The notes under the pieces are model-generated. The model saw only the letters and a list, made by a program, of their open reading frames with translations. It was not told the DNA's origin and did no database searches. Source: Nostoc foliaceum FACHB-393 (GTDB taxonomy: Bacteria; Cyanobacteriota; Cyanobacteriia; Cyanobacteriales; Nostocaceae). Taken from it: a stretch of 64,000 nucleotides of DNA. A program made the position numbers and the translations under genes. Location: positions 25,418 through 89,417 of the forward strand of contig NZ_JACJTD010000033.1 of NCBI RefSeq assembly GCF_014698505.1. The letters run 5' to 3'. This document shows positions 52,995 to 61,819 of the stretch, one piece after another; within the stretch, counting starts at the first letter, position 1; every line of letters starts with the position of its first letter.

Positions 52995-53080
52995 AATTTA
53001 CCTCGATTTATATTGTATTATTTAACGTCAGAATCACAACAAATTTTGGATTAACTCCCAGATTAATTTGGACAAATATT

Positions 53081-54057
53081 TTACCTTTGGATATATGTAC
53101 ACTTTTTTAAAATTGCCATTCTTAATCTAATCCCTAGTATATTGCCAACATTCCTGACGCGATAAAAGGATTTCAATACGGGATGGAGATGACTAGCCCA
53201 GAAGCCAAGTCCTTCGAGGATTTCCCGCGCTTGATAGCTCGTGATAGCCACAATATTTTCGCTAATAAATGTATTACCAAAATTTCTGTAACTTTTACAG
53301 ATGTAAATTACTGCTGGGTTGGGGGAGAGTAAATATTGCAGATGTTGTTGGCTGACAAGTAGCGTCCACCATATTTCCCAACATGGATGCTCAACTACAT
53401 CTTGTGGCTGTAGTTCCCCAAAACCGAGTGCTGTTTGGTTAACTTTTAGCACGATCCCCTCTGTTATCAGCAACCCGGTAAACTGGAAGGTGCCGTTGAA
53501 GATGGCGCGAAATCGTCTTTCACTCTCACGCAATGATACTTCTGCTTGTACAGGGGAAGTACTATTCACAGAAACTCCAATGAGGCAAGCCGGTTTGTCG
53601 TGTCTGTCAGTACTATAGCGCGTGCTAGTAACCATTTGTACTTGGGTAATTGTCTCTTAAAGAGAATCTGATGTGTTATCTCAAAGGAACTAATACTAGC
53701 GTTACCTCTAGTTTTATGTGTTTTTTGTGCCATTGCTTGATAAATACTTTCAGAGTTGACGAGATGAAAAATTTGATCTTGGTTATCTACAAATGCCAGT
53801 AAATCCAAGTGCTAGCGTATCAGTAATAGCACTGAGACTACTTTTGAAAATTATGACGTTGGACATGTCATGATCAAGGTATGCATAACTTCATAAATAT
53901 TGGCTGTTTTCAAGCCAGTGAATGAAGCTAAAAGCCTTACCATATAATGCTTGATGAAGTGATCTAAGACCTGTAAACATAAAGAAAACAAGACACTTTT
54001 AAACCGTGCTGCCATCAGTGCAATCGCATCTAATAGTGGTGTTTCCGGCACAACCAT
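53081..54057 (-). pseudogene. Decayed CBS-PAS sensor (kinase) gene
   Basis: Reading leftwards, 54057-53851 gives 'MVVPETPLLDAIALM' and 'HYMVRLLASFTGLKTANIYEVM', a degenerate CBS domain. 53808-53566 gives 'LLAFVDNQDQIFHLVNSE', a PAS start. 53635-53081 gives 'AEVSLRESERRFRAIFNGTF', a further PAS, fused at 'LQYLLSPNPAVIYICKS' to yet another PAS segment. The frames differ and stops intervene. Together they are fragments of one multi-PAS sensor of the kind seen in Nostoc, lacking the kinase end. Confidence 0.65.
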
Positions 54058-54349
54058 CAGCGGCTAACAGTCAATTGTTTACCCTAAGCTTTATAGCCTT
54101 ACAAGTTGAGGTAAGGCTTGCATTGATTTTTCCGATAGCTATTATTAAAAATATAGTTATCTAAAACTCCTTACTTAAGTATTTTCTAATATTTTGACGC
54201 CAAACAAGTAGTAATATTTGGCATGTAAATACAGCACAAACTGTGTTAAGAATTACAAACTAGCTTATATCCAGCTAGTTGAGGGCATGAGGAATTTTTA
54301 TTTTTCTTTTACTCCTATGCCTCTCTGCTCCTCTACTGCTCTATATTCA

Positions 54350-57136
54350 CTAAGGACGTAACTGCACCCGCCGTTCGCCGTAACGTAATAGCCTTTCTAT
54401 AGTTACAAGCCGATTTTCCCAAACTTTGACTTGATAGGAATTTGACTTAAGCTCTTGGCTCATCAATACCCGAAATTGAGACTGGAACCGAGTTAGAGAG
54501 GCTTTTGCCACTAGTAACTTACTAGGAGAAGGAGAAGCAGCAAGCTGATTTAAAGCACTGCGTAAAACTTCTGCCTGGTTGTTAAAATCTGATATTCTCT
54601 GAGCAGGTCTTTGTAGTTGGTCATTTTGGAAAACAAATTTCCATTCCCGTTGCAGCGCGGTGTAACGGATAGCGGCAGTTTGAAAAGGCTGGCGGTGAGG
54701 AATAGGTTCACTTTTCGTGGATGTTGTGGATTGAACCCTACCTTGGGTGCTAATAAAGAGTTTTTGTAGCTCGTTGTTAAAATTCTCTGCGGCAAAGAGA
54801 GCATAACCACTAACTGGCAAGTCCCTTACCAACTGGAGTTGATCGAATGTTCCAACAGTTGGCAAAGAAAGTAAGCGAATTCCCGGCACTAACAATGTAG
54901 CTCCCAATTGTTTAGAGGCGATCCAAGGTTGGGCTAGACGTTGGAAGCGGGAAGTATCCAGAGCATAAGTCATGGGAACAATTAAATCTACATCCCCCCG
55001 CCTTGCCCAAGTTTCCCAGTTTTGTTGAATTTTCTGAATCCGCTCTAGTTCCGGTAAAGGAAATACTGCAACCGACAAAATCAAATTCGGTCGTTTTTGT
55101 CGCAACTGCTGTGATACTTGGGCGACAAAGCTATCAACTTGCTCGGTGCGAAATGTCGTCCACTTTTGCCACAGTTCTGGTTGACTGGGAGAAATATTTA
55201 TCGGATCTACACCAGTAAGTTGCTGAAACTGTGCTCTTGCAGCTTTGCCATAGCCGTAGATTCGGCCTGCTGATGGATCTTGAAAGGGGTAGCGAATGTA
55301 GTCTAGCTGTAGACCATCCACGTCATAGCGAGTAACGATTTCCTCGTATAGCTTGAGTAAGTACTGCCGCACTTCGGGGTTGGCCGGGTCAAAGAATGGC
55401 TTGCTCTGACCAACGGGAATCATATTGCCAAGGTTATCGTAGTTTGCCCAATCGGGATGAGCCGCCAGTACTGGCCCTGGATAATCAGGATTAACGTTGA
55501 TAATCTGATTGTGGCGTTGGTTACCAGCAGCAAAAGTCCAAACCCAAGCGTGTAATTCCATGTCGCGCTCATGGGCTAATTTCACTGCATCTTCCAGTGC
55601 GTCCCACCCACGAATTAATGGGTTTTGCTCTTTTGCTACTTGGCTCGGATAAATGGTATAGCCAGCATTAACAGTTTCAAAGAAGACAGTATTAATCCCA
55701 GCTTGGGCTAGGCGATCAAAAATCTGGGCTAGCCCCGCCTTGCTACCAGCACGAACAATCGTTCCTCTATCTAACCAAACTGACCGGATTTCTGGTTGAG
55801 CCAGTCTCTGATCAACAGGAAACTGCTGCCACAAAATCGTCTTCGCTAATAACCACTGCTGACGAGCCAGAGCGTAATTTTTTTGTGCAATCAATTGGGG
55901 TAAGTTTCTGGAAATTACCCTTACCTGTGCCAAGGCTTGGTCTTTACTGATGGCTAGCCCCCCCAATTTAGTTGAGGCCAATTGCATTGGCTGCTCCTTG
56001 ACAGATTGGGAGGTGTAGGTGTCCAAATGCCTAGAGGACTGCTTTTCCTCAGATATCCCAACGCCTTCGTTAGCCGCATCTGCTGACACCGCTAGATGAG
56101 CGCTTTCCACGCGACCAATCAGATTTTCTAGCTCTTGCTGGAGAGCGATCGCTTGGTTGTTGTCAATCGGCTCATTGGAGTTGGGTGCAACATCTAAACG
56201 CACTGCTTGTTCCAACTGGTCAATAGCTTCTTGGGAACTTGGGGGTTTGACTGTAGGAAGTGCTCTTGGTATGGGAGCAGTGGCAGTTTTAAGAGGAGGA
56301 GATGAGAAAGATGAGGGAGATGAACTGCCCCCCTGCTGCCTTGGTGCAGCCGCCACTGTTGTAGAACAGTTTGGCGAACCTCCTGCTATTTTTTTCATAC
56401 GATTCGATGGTGCTGGTGCTGTCAAATAGTGATTGATAGCAGCTTTTAACCAAGCATTATCTAACCCAACTGCTGAAGCTGTATCTGTTCCCCAACGCCA
56501 GCCCAAAAAGGTGGAACGCTCAGTTGTCACTACTGCGGCAGGATTATCTTTTGAATTCCACACAGCAGGAGATTGAGTGCCCATATCATTAGGAATCACA
56601 ACGCCGCCGCGCACTTTGCCAAAGAGTTCAGTTTGATTTGCCCATTCTGGGATCTTGGTTTTTGTGGGTTTAATCTGTTCTGTATCACTGAGGCTAAATC
56701 CCCAATAACCTCCCAAAAGCGATCGCAATAACTGGCGCACTCCTGGGGATGACAGACTACCTACAGGGCCGCTGGCAATCAAGCGCCCTCCCTTACTCAT
56801 CCATTCTTCTAGAGCGATCGCTTGGGTTGGCGTTAATGTCTCGACGTTTGGCAAAAATAATACCCGGCGATCGCCCCAATCTCTCCCACTCTTGACATCA
56901 GTTAGAGGAATTACACAATATTTCACTCCTATTGCCTGTAAGCGATCAGTTATCCCTGTCCATTGATTCGCATTTTCTTGGCTATGTACTATGCTCAATA
57001 CAGGTTCTTCAGTCGCCGCCGTTACTGGCAAAATACGAAAACTATTTAGAATTAAAAAATTAAAACTTAAAATGAAGAATCCGGCTTTTTTTATTTGTGA
57101 ATTTGCCTTTTTATGATTTTTTTCCTGATTCTTCAC
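54350..57136 (-). CDS. Large secreted GHL10 glycosyl hydrolase-like protein (DUF187 type)
   Basis: 928 residues from GTG 57136; no ATG exists in frame upstream before a stop. An N-terminal signal/anchor (about 15-42) precedes a GATase-like Rossmann domain (about 45-240; 'RRVLFLPNVETLTPTQAIALEEWMSKGGRLI'). A Ser/Pro-rich linker and a helical segment follow. The GHL10 domain (about 440-760) has 'EIRSVWLDRGTIVRAGSKAGLAQIFDRLAQAGINTVFFETVNAGYTIYPS', 'LHAWVWTFAAGN', 'YDVDGLQLDYIRYP' and 'LILSVAVFP'. Such proteins probably act on cell-wall or surface polysaccharide; no activity is proved. The C-terminal 150 residues are helical. Confidence 0.83.
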   Translation of the reverse strand: MKNQEKNHKKANSQIKKAGFFILSFNFLILNSFRILPVTAATEEPVLSIVHSQENANQWTGITDRLQAIGVKYCVIPLTDVKSGRDWGDRRVLFLPNVETLTPTQAIALEEWMSKGGRLIASGPVGSLSSPGVRQLLRSLLGGYWGFSLSDTEQIKPTKTKIPEWANQTELFGKVRGGVVIPNDMGTQSPAVWNSKDNPAAVVTTERSTFLGWRWGTDTASAVGLDNAWLKAAINHYLTAPAPSNRMKKIAGGSPNCSTTVAAAPRQQGGSSSPSSFSSPPLKTATAPIPRALPTVKPPSSQEAIDQLEQAVRLDVAPNSNEPIDNNQAIALQQELENLIGRVESAHLAVSADAANEGVGISEEKQSSRHLDTYTSQSVKEQPMQLASTKLGGLAISKDQALAQVRVISRNLPQLIAQKNYALARQQWLLAKTILWQQFPVDQRLAQPEIRSVWLDRGTIVRAGSKAGLAQIFDRLAQAGINTVFFETVNAGYTIYPSQVAKEQNPLIRGWDALEDAVKLAHERDMELHAWVWTFAAGNQRHNQIINVNPDYPGPVLAAHPDWANYDNLGNMIPVGQSKPFFDPANPEVRQYLLKLYEEIVTRYDVDGLQLDYIRYPFQDPSAGRIYGYGKAARAQFQQLTGVDPINISPSQPELWQKWTTFRTEQVDSFVAQVSQQLRQKRPNLILSVAVFPLPELERIQKIQQNWETWARRGDVDLIVPMTYALDTSRFQRLAQPWIASKQLGATLLVPGIRLLSLPTVGTFDQLQLVRDLPVSGYALFAAENFNNELQKLFISTQGRVQSTTSTKSEPIPHRQPFQTAAIRYTALQREWKFVFQNDQLQRPAQRISDFNNQAEVLRSALNQLAASPSPSKLLVAKASLTRFQSQFRVLMSQELKSNSYQVKVWENRLVTIERLLRYGERRVQLRP

Positions 57137-57233
57137 TACTGACTCCTCAGTGGATTAGCTATTAAGTATTACTTCTTATTTATCATCCAGCATAACAATA
57201 AATTACCTCCGAAAAACAACTGATCTTTGATAA

Positions 57234-58574
57234 CTAAACTTGAGCAAAATTGGAAATGCATGTTTTGATTAAATCTTCAACTCCTGCTACTGGAAAAATT
57301 TTTATATTTAGTCTACCAGACAATTCCTCAATACTCATATCATCTAAAAACACTAATTCGCCATTTTTTAACATGACATTCGGTAGCAAAATGCCATCGC
57401 CTAAATCTTGCCCTTCTAAATTTAAAAGCAAATCATGACCAGTTAGTAATCCTGTTACACTGATGGTTTGTCCCCAATAATCACTACATAAAGCCCGCAT
57501 ATTGACTTCTAAACCTTCAACAAAATTTAAGCGTTTCAAAATAGGTTGAAATGCTTTTTCTACGGCGTTGCCTACTATCCAAGTGAACTTTCTCTGAGGA
57601 TATACTTTTGGCGGTAGTAATTCTGCCGCAACAGTAGCAAATTGCTTGATAAATAATTGAATCGAACCAACTCCATTATCAATTTGGGGATATTCTTCAT
57701 ATTCAGATTCGCTGGGTAATTCCTCACCTGCAATCAAAAACCACTCATCGGCTAACCAAACAACGCTAGAAGCAAATTGTTGGCGAAATTGCCGCGAGAG
57801 CATTTGCACTTGTGAAATTACTTCTTTTGCTTTTTCTCTACTTACGGGTATGAGTTCGTCTTCTGAAGGCCGAAACCGTGTCAAGCCAACTGGCACAACT
57901 GCCACGGATGCAACCGCAGGCACTTCACCAGTATGAAAGGACGCTAAATCTTTGAGAGTTTGTTCCAGATGTTTGCCATCATTTATACCAGGACAAACTA
58001 CTACTTGAGCATGAATCTGTAGTCGTCTTTCTTGAAACCACTTGAGTTGTTGCAAGATTTGCCCCGCACGCGGATTTTTCAGCAGTCTAATTCTTACTTC
58101 AGCCTCCGTCGCATGAACAGAAACATACAACGGAGACAAGCGCATTTGCTCAATCCGCTGCCATTCTCTTTCTGGCAAATTGGTGAGGGTAAGATAAGAA
58201 CCGTACAAAAAGCTTAGACGGTAATCATCATCTTTTAAGTACAAACTGGTGCGCTTACCTGGTGGCTGTTGGTCGATAAAGCAAAATGGACAGCGGTTGT
58301 TGCACTGAATTAAGCCATCAAATAGGGCAGTTTCAAATTCTAGCCCTAAGTCTTGGTCGTAATCTTTTTCGATTTCCAGGCTATGAGTTTTACCAGCAGC
58401 GTCTAAAACTTCTAATTCCAAAACTTCATCAGCACACAAAAACTGATAGTCAATTAAATCGCGGGGACGTGTACCATTGATAGCAACGATCGCATCACCA
58501 GCCTCAAAGCCAATCTCTGCGGCTATTGAGTCTGGAAGAACCTTGGTAATTCGAGCAGGATTAATGGTAGTCAT
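57234..58574 (-). CDS. PDZ-radical SAM protein (TIGR03279/DUF512 family)
   Basis: 446 residues from ATG 58574; an upstream ATG at 58604 adds ten residues with no support. An N-terminal PDZ domain ('ITKVLPDSIAAEIGFEAGDAIVAINGT') precedes the radical-SAM cluster CxxxCxxC in 'LIQCNNRCPFCFIDQQPPGKRTSLYLKDDDYR'. The DUF512 C-terminal domain ('NGELVFLDDMSIEELSGRL') completes this architecture, which is conserved in cyanobacteria and clostridia with no known substrate. It binds a [4Fe-4S] cluster and SAM. Confidence 0.9.
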   Translation of the reverse strand: MTTINPARITKVLPDSIAAEIGFEAGDAIVAINGTRPRDLIDYQFLCADEVLELEVLDAAGKTHSLEIEKDYDQDLGLEFETALFDGLIQCNNRCPFCFIDQQPPGKRTSLYLKDDDYRLSFLYGSYLTLTNLPEREWQRIEQMRLSPLYVSVHATEAEVRIRLLKNPRAGQILQQLKWFQERRLQIHAQVVVCPGINDGKHLEQTLKDLASFHTGEVPAVASVAVVPVGLTRFRPSEDELIPVSREKAKEVISQVQMLSRQFRQQFASSVVWLADEWFLIAGEELPSESEYEEYPQIDNGVGSIQLFIKQFATVAAELLPPKVYPQRKFTWIVGNAVEKAFQPILKRLNFVEGLEVNMRALCSDYWGQTISVTGLLTGHDLLLNLEGQDLGDGILLPNVMLKNGELVFLDDMSIEELSGRLNIKIFPVAGVEDLIKTCISNFAQV

Positions 58575-58660
58575 GGGGGATTGGCTAAACAGGGTATGGG
58601 GCATCGGGCATTAGTCATTTACTTTGGACTAATGACCAATGACTAATGACTATTATGGAA

Positions 58661-59485
58661 TTATCCTTTCCAACCTGCTGCGATCGCAGCTAAAATCGCA
58701 CTGCCGAATGCTAATCTATACCAAACAAAAACCAAAGTGTTTTTGGTTTGTAAGTACTTGATCAAGAATGCAATTGATAGGTAGGAAAAAATAAACGTTG
58801 AAATAATCCCTACAATCAACAGTCCAACAATGTTATCTGGTAACTGTTGGGCTTGAAATAACTTGAATATTTTCAAACTCTTATACAGAGTAGCAATGGT
58901 AAGAGTTGGAAACCCTAACAAAAAGGAGAATTTCGCTGCTGTATCGCGTTCTAATCCTAAAAATAAGGCAGTCGTCAACGTCGATCCAGAACGAGAAACG
59001 CCCGGAATTAAAGCAAGGGTTTGTCCTAATCCAACTAAAATACCATCCCGAATTTGCAATGAATTGAAATCTCGCTTGCGAGTGCCAATTTTTTCTGCTA
59101 AACCTAGTAGAAGCGCCATAATAATTGACATAATGGCAATAATTAATGCACTCTCTGGAAGAATATCTTTCAAAAGAAAACCGACAATTAAAGCAGGCAT
59201 TGTTCCTACTAAAATACCTACAAGAATTTTCCATTCTTCACGTTGCCAGTCTTTCTCTTTTAGTGCTTCGATCCCACCTTTGACAATACTATAAATAAGC
59301 GACCAAAAATATCCCAGAATTGCTATAACGCTACCAAATTGAATTGCATCAACAAAATCTTTAGACCCTAGTTCTTTCCAACCAAATACCTTTGTCACAA
59401 TCAGAAGATGTGCAGTGCTGCTAATTGGCAGGAACTCTGTAATACCTTGGACAATACCCAAAATAAAAGCTTGAATAAACTCCAT
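58661..59485 (-). CDS. uppP: Undecaprenyl-diphosphatase
   Basis: It dephosphorylates undecaprenyl pyrophosphate to recycle the lipid carrier for peptidoglycan and surface polysaccharides. 274 residues with eight hydrophobic helices. Family motifs are 'FILGIVQGITEFLPISSTAHLLIV' (E-x3-P-x-SS-xH) and 'ALIPGVSRSGSTLTTALFLG'. The polyprenyl carrier is also needed by the Wzx/Wzy locus upstream. Start ATG 59485. Confidence 0.95.
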   Translation of the reverse strand: MEFIQAFILGIVQGITEFLPISSTAHLLIVTKVFGWKELGSKDFVDAIQFGSVIAILGYFWSLIYSIVKGGIEALKEKDWQREEWKILVGILVGTMPALIVGFLLKDILPESALIIAIMSIIMALLLGLAEKIGTRKRDFNSLQIRDGILVGLGQTLALIPGVSRSGSTLTTALFLGLERDTAAKFSFLLGFPTLTIATLYKSLKIFKLFQAQQLPDNIVGLLIVGIISTFIFSYLSIAFLIKYLQTKNTLVFVWYRLAFGSAILAAIAAGWKG

Positions 59486-59784
59486 ATGTAATTAGTACCT
59501 TTTTCTTGTTCTACACATCATTGTTTAGCTGATGATGTTGCTTTATATACTCTCCACTGCACCCAATCTTGTAGAAAATTCAACTTTACTGATTAATAAC
59601 ATCATCAAAGACGCTGGCCATGTTCTTATACCCACCTCAATAAGTCAACGAAATTTTGGTAATTCATCAAACTTTAATATTTAACGGACTGATGCTATTG
59701 ACTTTTTAACCTTTAAATTGCATCCCTCACCTCTTTGTAGTCTTTCATTTACAAGGAACTACAGGGGAGTTCTATACGTAGTGC

Positions 59785-59850
59785 AAATTTAGGGAATTAG
59801 TCTGGCGCAGAATGTTTTGTTTAGTTTGCGCCAGTACTCCCTGAAATTTC
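59785..59850. repeat. Fold-back element with nested inverted repeats
   Basis: CTGGCGCA (59802-59809) pairs perfectly with TGCGCCAG (59827-59834). Outside this, AAATTTAGGGA pairs with TCCCTGAAATTT. It lies in the 448-base gene-free gap between uppP and the DUF3120 gene. Either a miniature element or a structured leader; the rest of the gap shows nothing. Confidence 0.45.
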
Positions 59851-59933
59851 AGTATAATTACAATGCCCTAGGGGGGGATTTTAAAATGTGATATCTTAAA
59901 TAAGATAAAGTTTAGTAACAAATATTAAAAACT

Positions 59934-60713
59934 TTGATTAATAATACACTGTCCTCCTACACTGCTTCTACCCCTTCTATTGATACCGAGTTGGATTTAG
60001 CTGATACTGGGCAGAATGGTATCAGGCAATTAGAATCTACACTTTCCTCTTCTCCCTCTCTTCCCTTATCTATTTCTGCCCGACAAAGTTGGTTAGTGTT
60101 TGCGGCGGCGGTGTTTTTAGTAACAGTACCAGTATTTGTAGAAGCACCAATAGTGCGATCGCTACCAAGTCTCAGTTTAGCGCTGGCAGCGTTTTGGGTG
60201 TGGCTAAGTTTTACTTTAATGTCACGTCCTGCAACTTATGTATGGGGGGATTTGCTCTTAGGATTTAGCTGGAGTTGGTTAGCAGGAGCGATTTACTGGG
60301 GCTGGTTACGTTGGGAACCTGTATGGCATCTGCCAGTGGAGTCTATAGGATTACCGTTTGCTTGCTGGTGTTTGGCGAAGAATTGGGGCAAGGTGGGTAA
60401 CTGGTTTTATTTAGGTTCTTTACTAGGTACAGTCTTAACCGACGTATATTTTTATTTAGCAGACTTGATGCCCTATTGGCGGCAAATTATGAGAGTAGAT
60501 GCAGATGGCGCACCACAAATCTTGCAAAATGCTCTCATGCAAGTACAAGCGCCTTGGGGACAAAGTTGGGCCATAGTTCTCGCCTTAGTCTTGTTGACAG
60601 TCGGGATTTTACCTTTAGGTCTAAAGCAAAGACACTGGTATGCCTTTAGTGGCGCGGTTTTAAGCACAATTTTGGTAGACAGCCTATTTTTGTTAGCTGC
60701 GATCGCGGCTTGA
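59934..60713 (+). CDS. DUF3120 membrane protein
   Basis: 259 residues from TTG 59934, which makes the start uncertain. The first 48 residues are Ser/Thr-rich and soluble. The DUF3120 core starts at 'SARQSWLVFAAAVFLVTVPVFVEAPIVRSLP' and has about six or seven hydrophobic helices, with the conserved 'WGDLLLGFSWSWLAGAIYWGWLRWEP' and 'PYWRQIMRVD'. A cyanobacterial family of unknown function, possibly thylakoid or cytoplasmic membrane. Confidence 0.85.
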   Translation: MINNTLSSYTASTPSIDTELDLADTGQNGIRQLESTLSSSPSLPLSISARQSWLVFAAAVFLVTVPVFVEAPIVRSLPSLSLALAAFWVWLSFTLMSRPATYVWGDLLLGFSWSWLAGAIYWGWLRWEPVWHLPVESIGLPFACWCLAKNWGKVGNWFYLGSLLGTVLTDVYFYLADLMPYWRQIMRVDADGAPQILQNALMQVQAPWGQSWAIVLALVLLTVGILPLGLKQRHWYAFSGAVLSTILVDSLFLLAAIAA

Positions 60714-61223
60714 AGAAGGCAGGAGACCGGAGGTTGTAATGATCGTGCAGGCTTCTCTTACCGAAACTTTTTCCAGGCCAGTCTACGGCACATCAAAAAT
60801 GATGCTGTAGATAATTAATTTGTTAAGAAATATTACATAATAGCCTATCAGCATCAAGTCTTTTTGCTAGGGTTTTCGGTATTAGACATCGCACGGTTTT
60901 GTGTATGCTTGGGAAGTAGAATCAGCTACCCTGAAAAGATTTCGTCTAGCTGGGAATGCTACCGGGATCATTGATAAAAGTCTATTGCAGTTATGCAAGC
61001 ACTCTTACCATGATGAAAATTTTTGGTAAAAGTACAGTCAAACCTAGTAACGGTAAATATTGTGGATATTAATACGCTGTATATTAGTTTCTGATGACTG
61101 CTGTGTTGATTAAGCTATCAGGTTTCGTCCTTTGTCTTTGGCACTCTGACTAATGACTAATGACTGCTGACGGCTGTTAGCTTAAAACTTTTATTTCTGT
61201 TTGATGGAAAGAGGTAGAAAATC
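60714..61223. other. Intergenic region upstream of psbU
   Basis: 510 bases without a gene. It holds an STRR-like CTGACTAATGACTAATGACTG near 61146-61165 and the presumed psbU promoter. No tRNA or riboswitch recognised. Confidence 0.4.
61211..61214 (+). promoter_or_regulatory. Ribosome binding site of psbU
   Basis: GAGG lies 9 bases ahead of GTG 61224 and supports the GTG start. Confidence 0.55.
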
Positions 61224-61652
61224 GTGAAAGGATTGGCGCGTTTATTAACAGTGTTTAGTTTGTTACTTAGTTGCTGGGGATGGCTGGGAACAACTCAGAT
61301 AGCCCAAGCTGCTAGTTTCAACAGTTTTGCTTTTCCTCAAGTCCCAATTCTGGCAATTGAGCGGCAAAATCGGGCAGATGCGAAGCTAGGAACGGAATTT
61401 GGTAAAAAAATTGATTTGAATAATACCAACGTCCGAGCTTTTCAACAGTATCCAGGGCTTTATCCCACCCTGGCGAAGAAAATCATCACGAATGCTCCCT
61501 ACCAAAAAGTAGAGGATGTATTGGATCTTCCAGGATTGAGCGATCGCCAGAAACAAACCCTGCAAGCCAACTTGGATAAGTTCACGGTGACAGAACTAGA
61601 GCCTGCCTTCAACGAGGGAGACGATCGCTTTAACAACGGCATCTACAGATAA
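61224..61652 (+). CDS. psbU: Photosystem II 12-kDa extrinsic protein PsbU
   Basis: 142 residues. A lumen-targeting signal (MKGLARLLTVFSLLLSCWGW to AQAA, cleavage about residue 30) precedes the mature HhH-like domain, with 'KIDLNNTNVRAFQQYPGLYPTLAKKIITNAPYQKVEDVLDLPGLSDRQKQTL'. PsbU stabilises the oxygen-evolving complex on the lumenal face of photosystem II. Its presence identifies the source as a cyanobacterium (or red-lineage plastid). Confidence 0.95.
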   Translation: MKGLARLLTVFSLLLSCWGWLGTTQIAQAASFNSFAFPQVPILAIERQNRADAKLGTEFGKKIDLNNTNVRAFQQYPGLYPTLAKKIITNAPYQKVEDVLDLPGLSDRQKQTLQANLDKFTVTELEPAFNEGDDRFNNGIYR

Positions 61653-61684
61653 CTGCACGTTGCAATTAACGTAGCAAATAGCAG

Positions 61685-61709
61685 CCCACTCCTGATTTTA
61701 GGGAGTGGG
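61685..61709 (+). terminator. Probable hairpin terminator of psbU
   Basis: Stem CCCACTCC / GGAGTGGG (61685-61692 with 61702-61709) and a nine-base loop, 33 bases after the psbU stop. The T-tract is missing, so termination may be weak. Confidence 0.5.
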
Positions 61710-61715
61710 ACATGA

Positions 61716-61810
61716 TATGAGTTATGAATTAGGAGTTATGAGTTAGGAGTTATGACTTTATTAACTCCTCACTTCTAACTCCTCACTTCTAACTCCTCAC
61801 TTCTAACTCC
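61716..61810. repeat. 14-bp tandem repeat array and its inverted copy
   Basis: AACTCCTCACTTCT occurs three times in a row (61763-61804) plus a partial copy. It is preceded by TTAGGAGTTATGAG-type units that are nearly its reverse complement, so the whole array can fold into a long imperfect stem. It ends 9 bases before the nadB start. Confidence 0.75.
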
Positions 61811-61819
61811 CCAATTACC

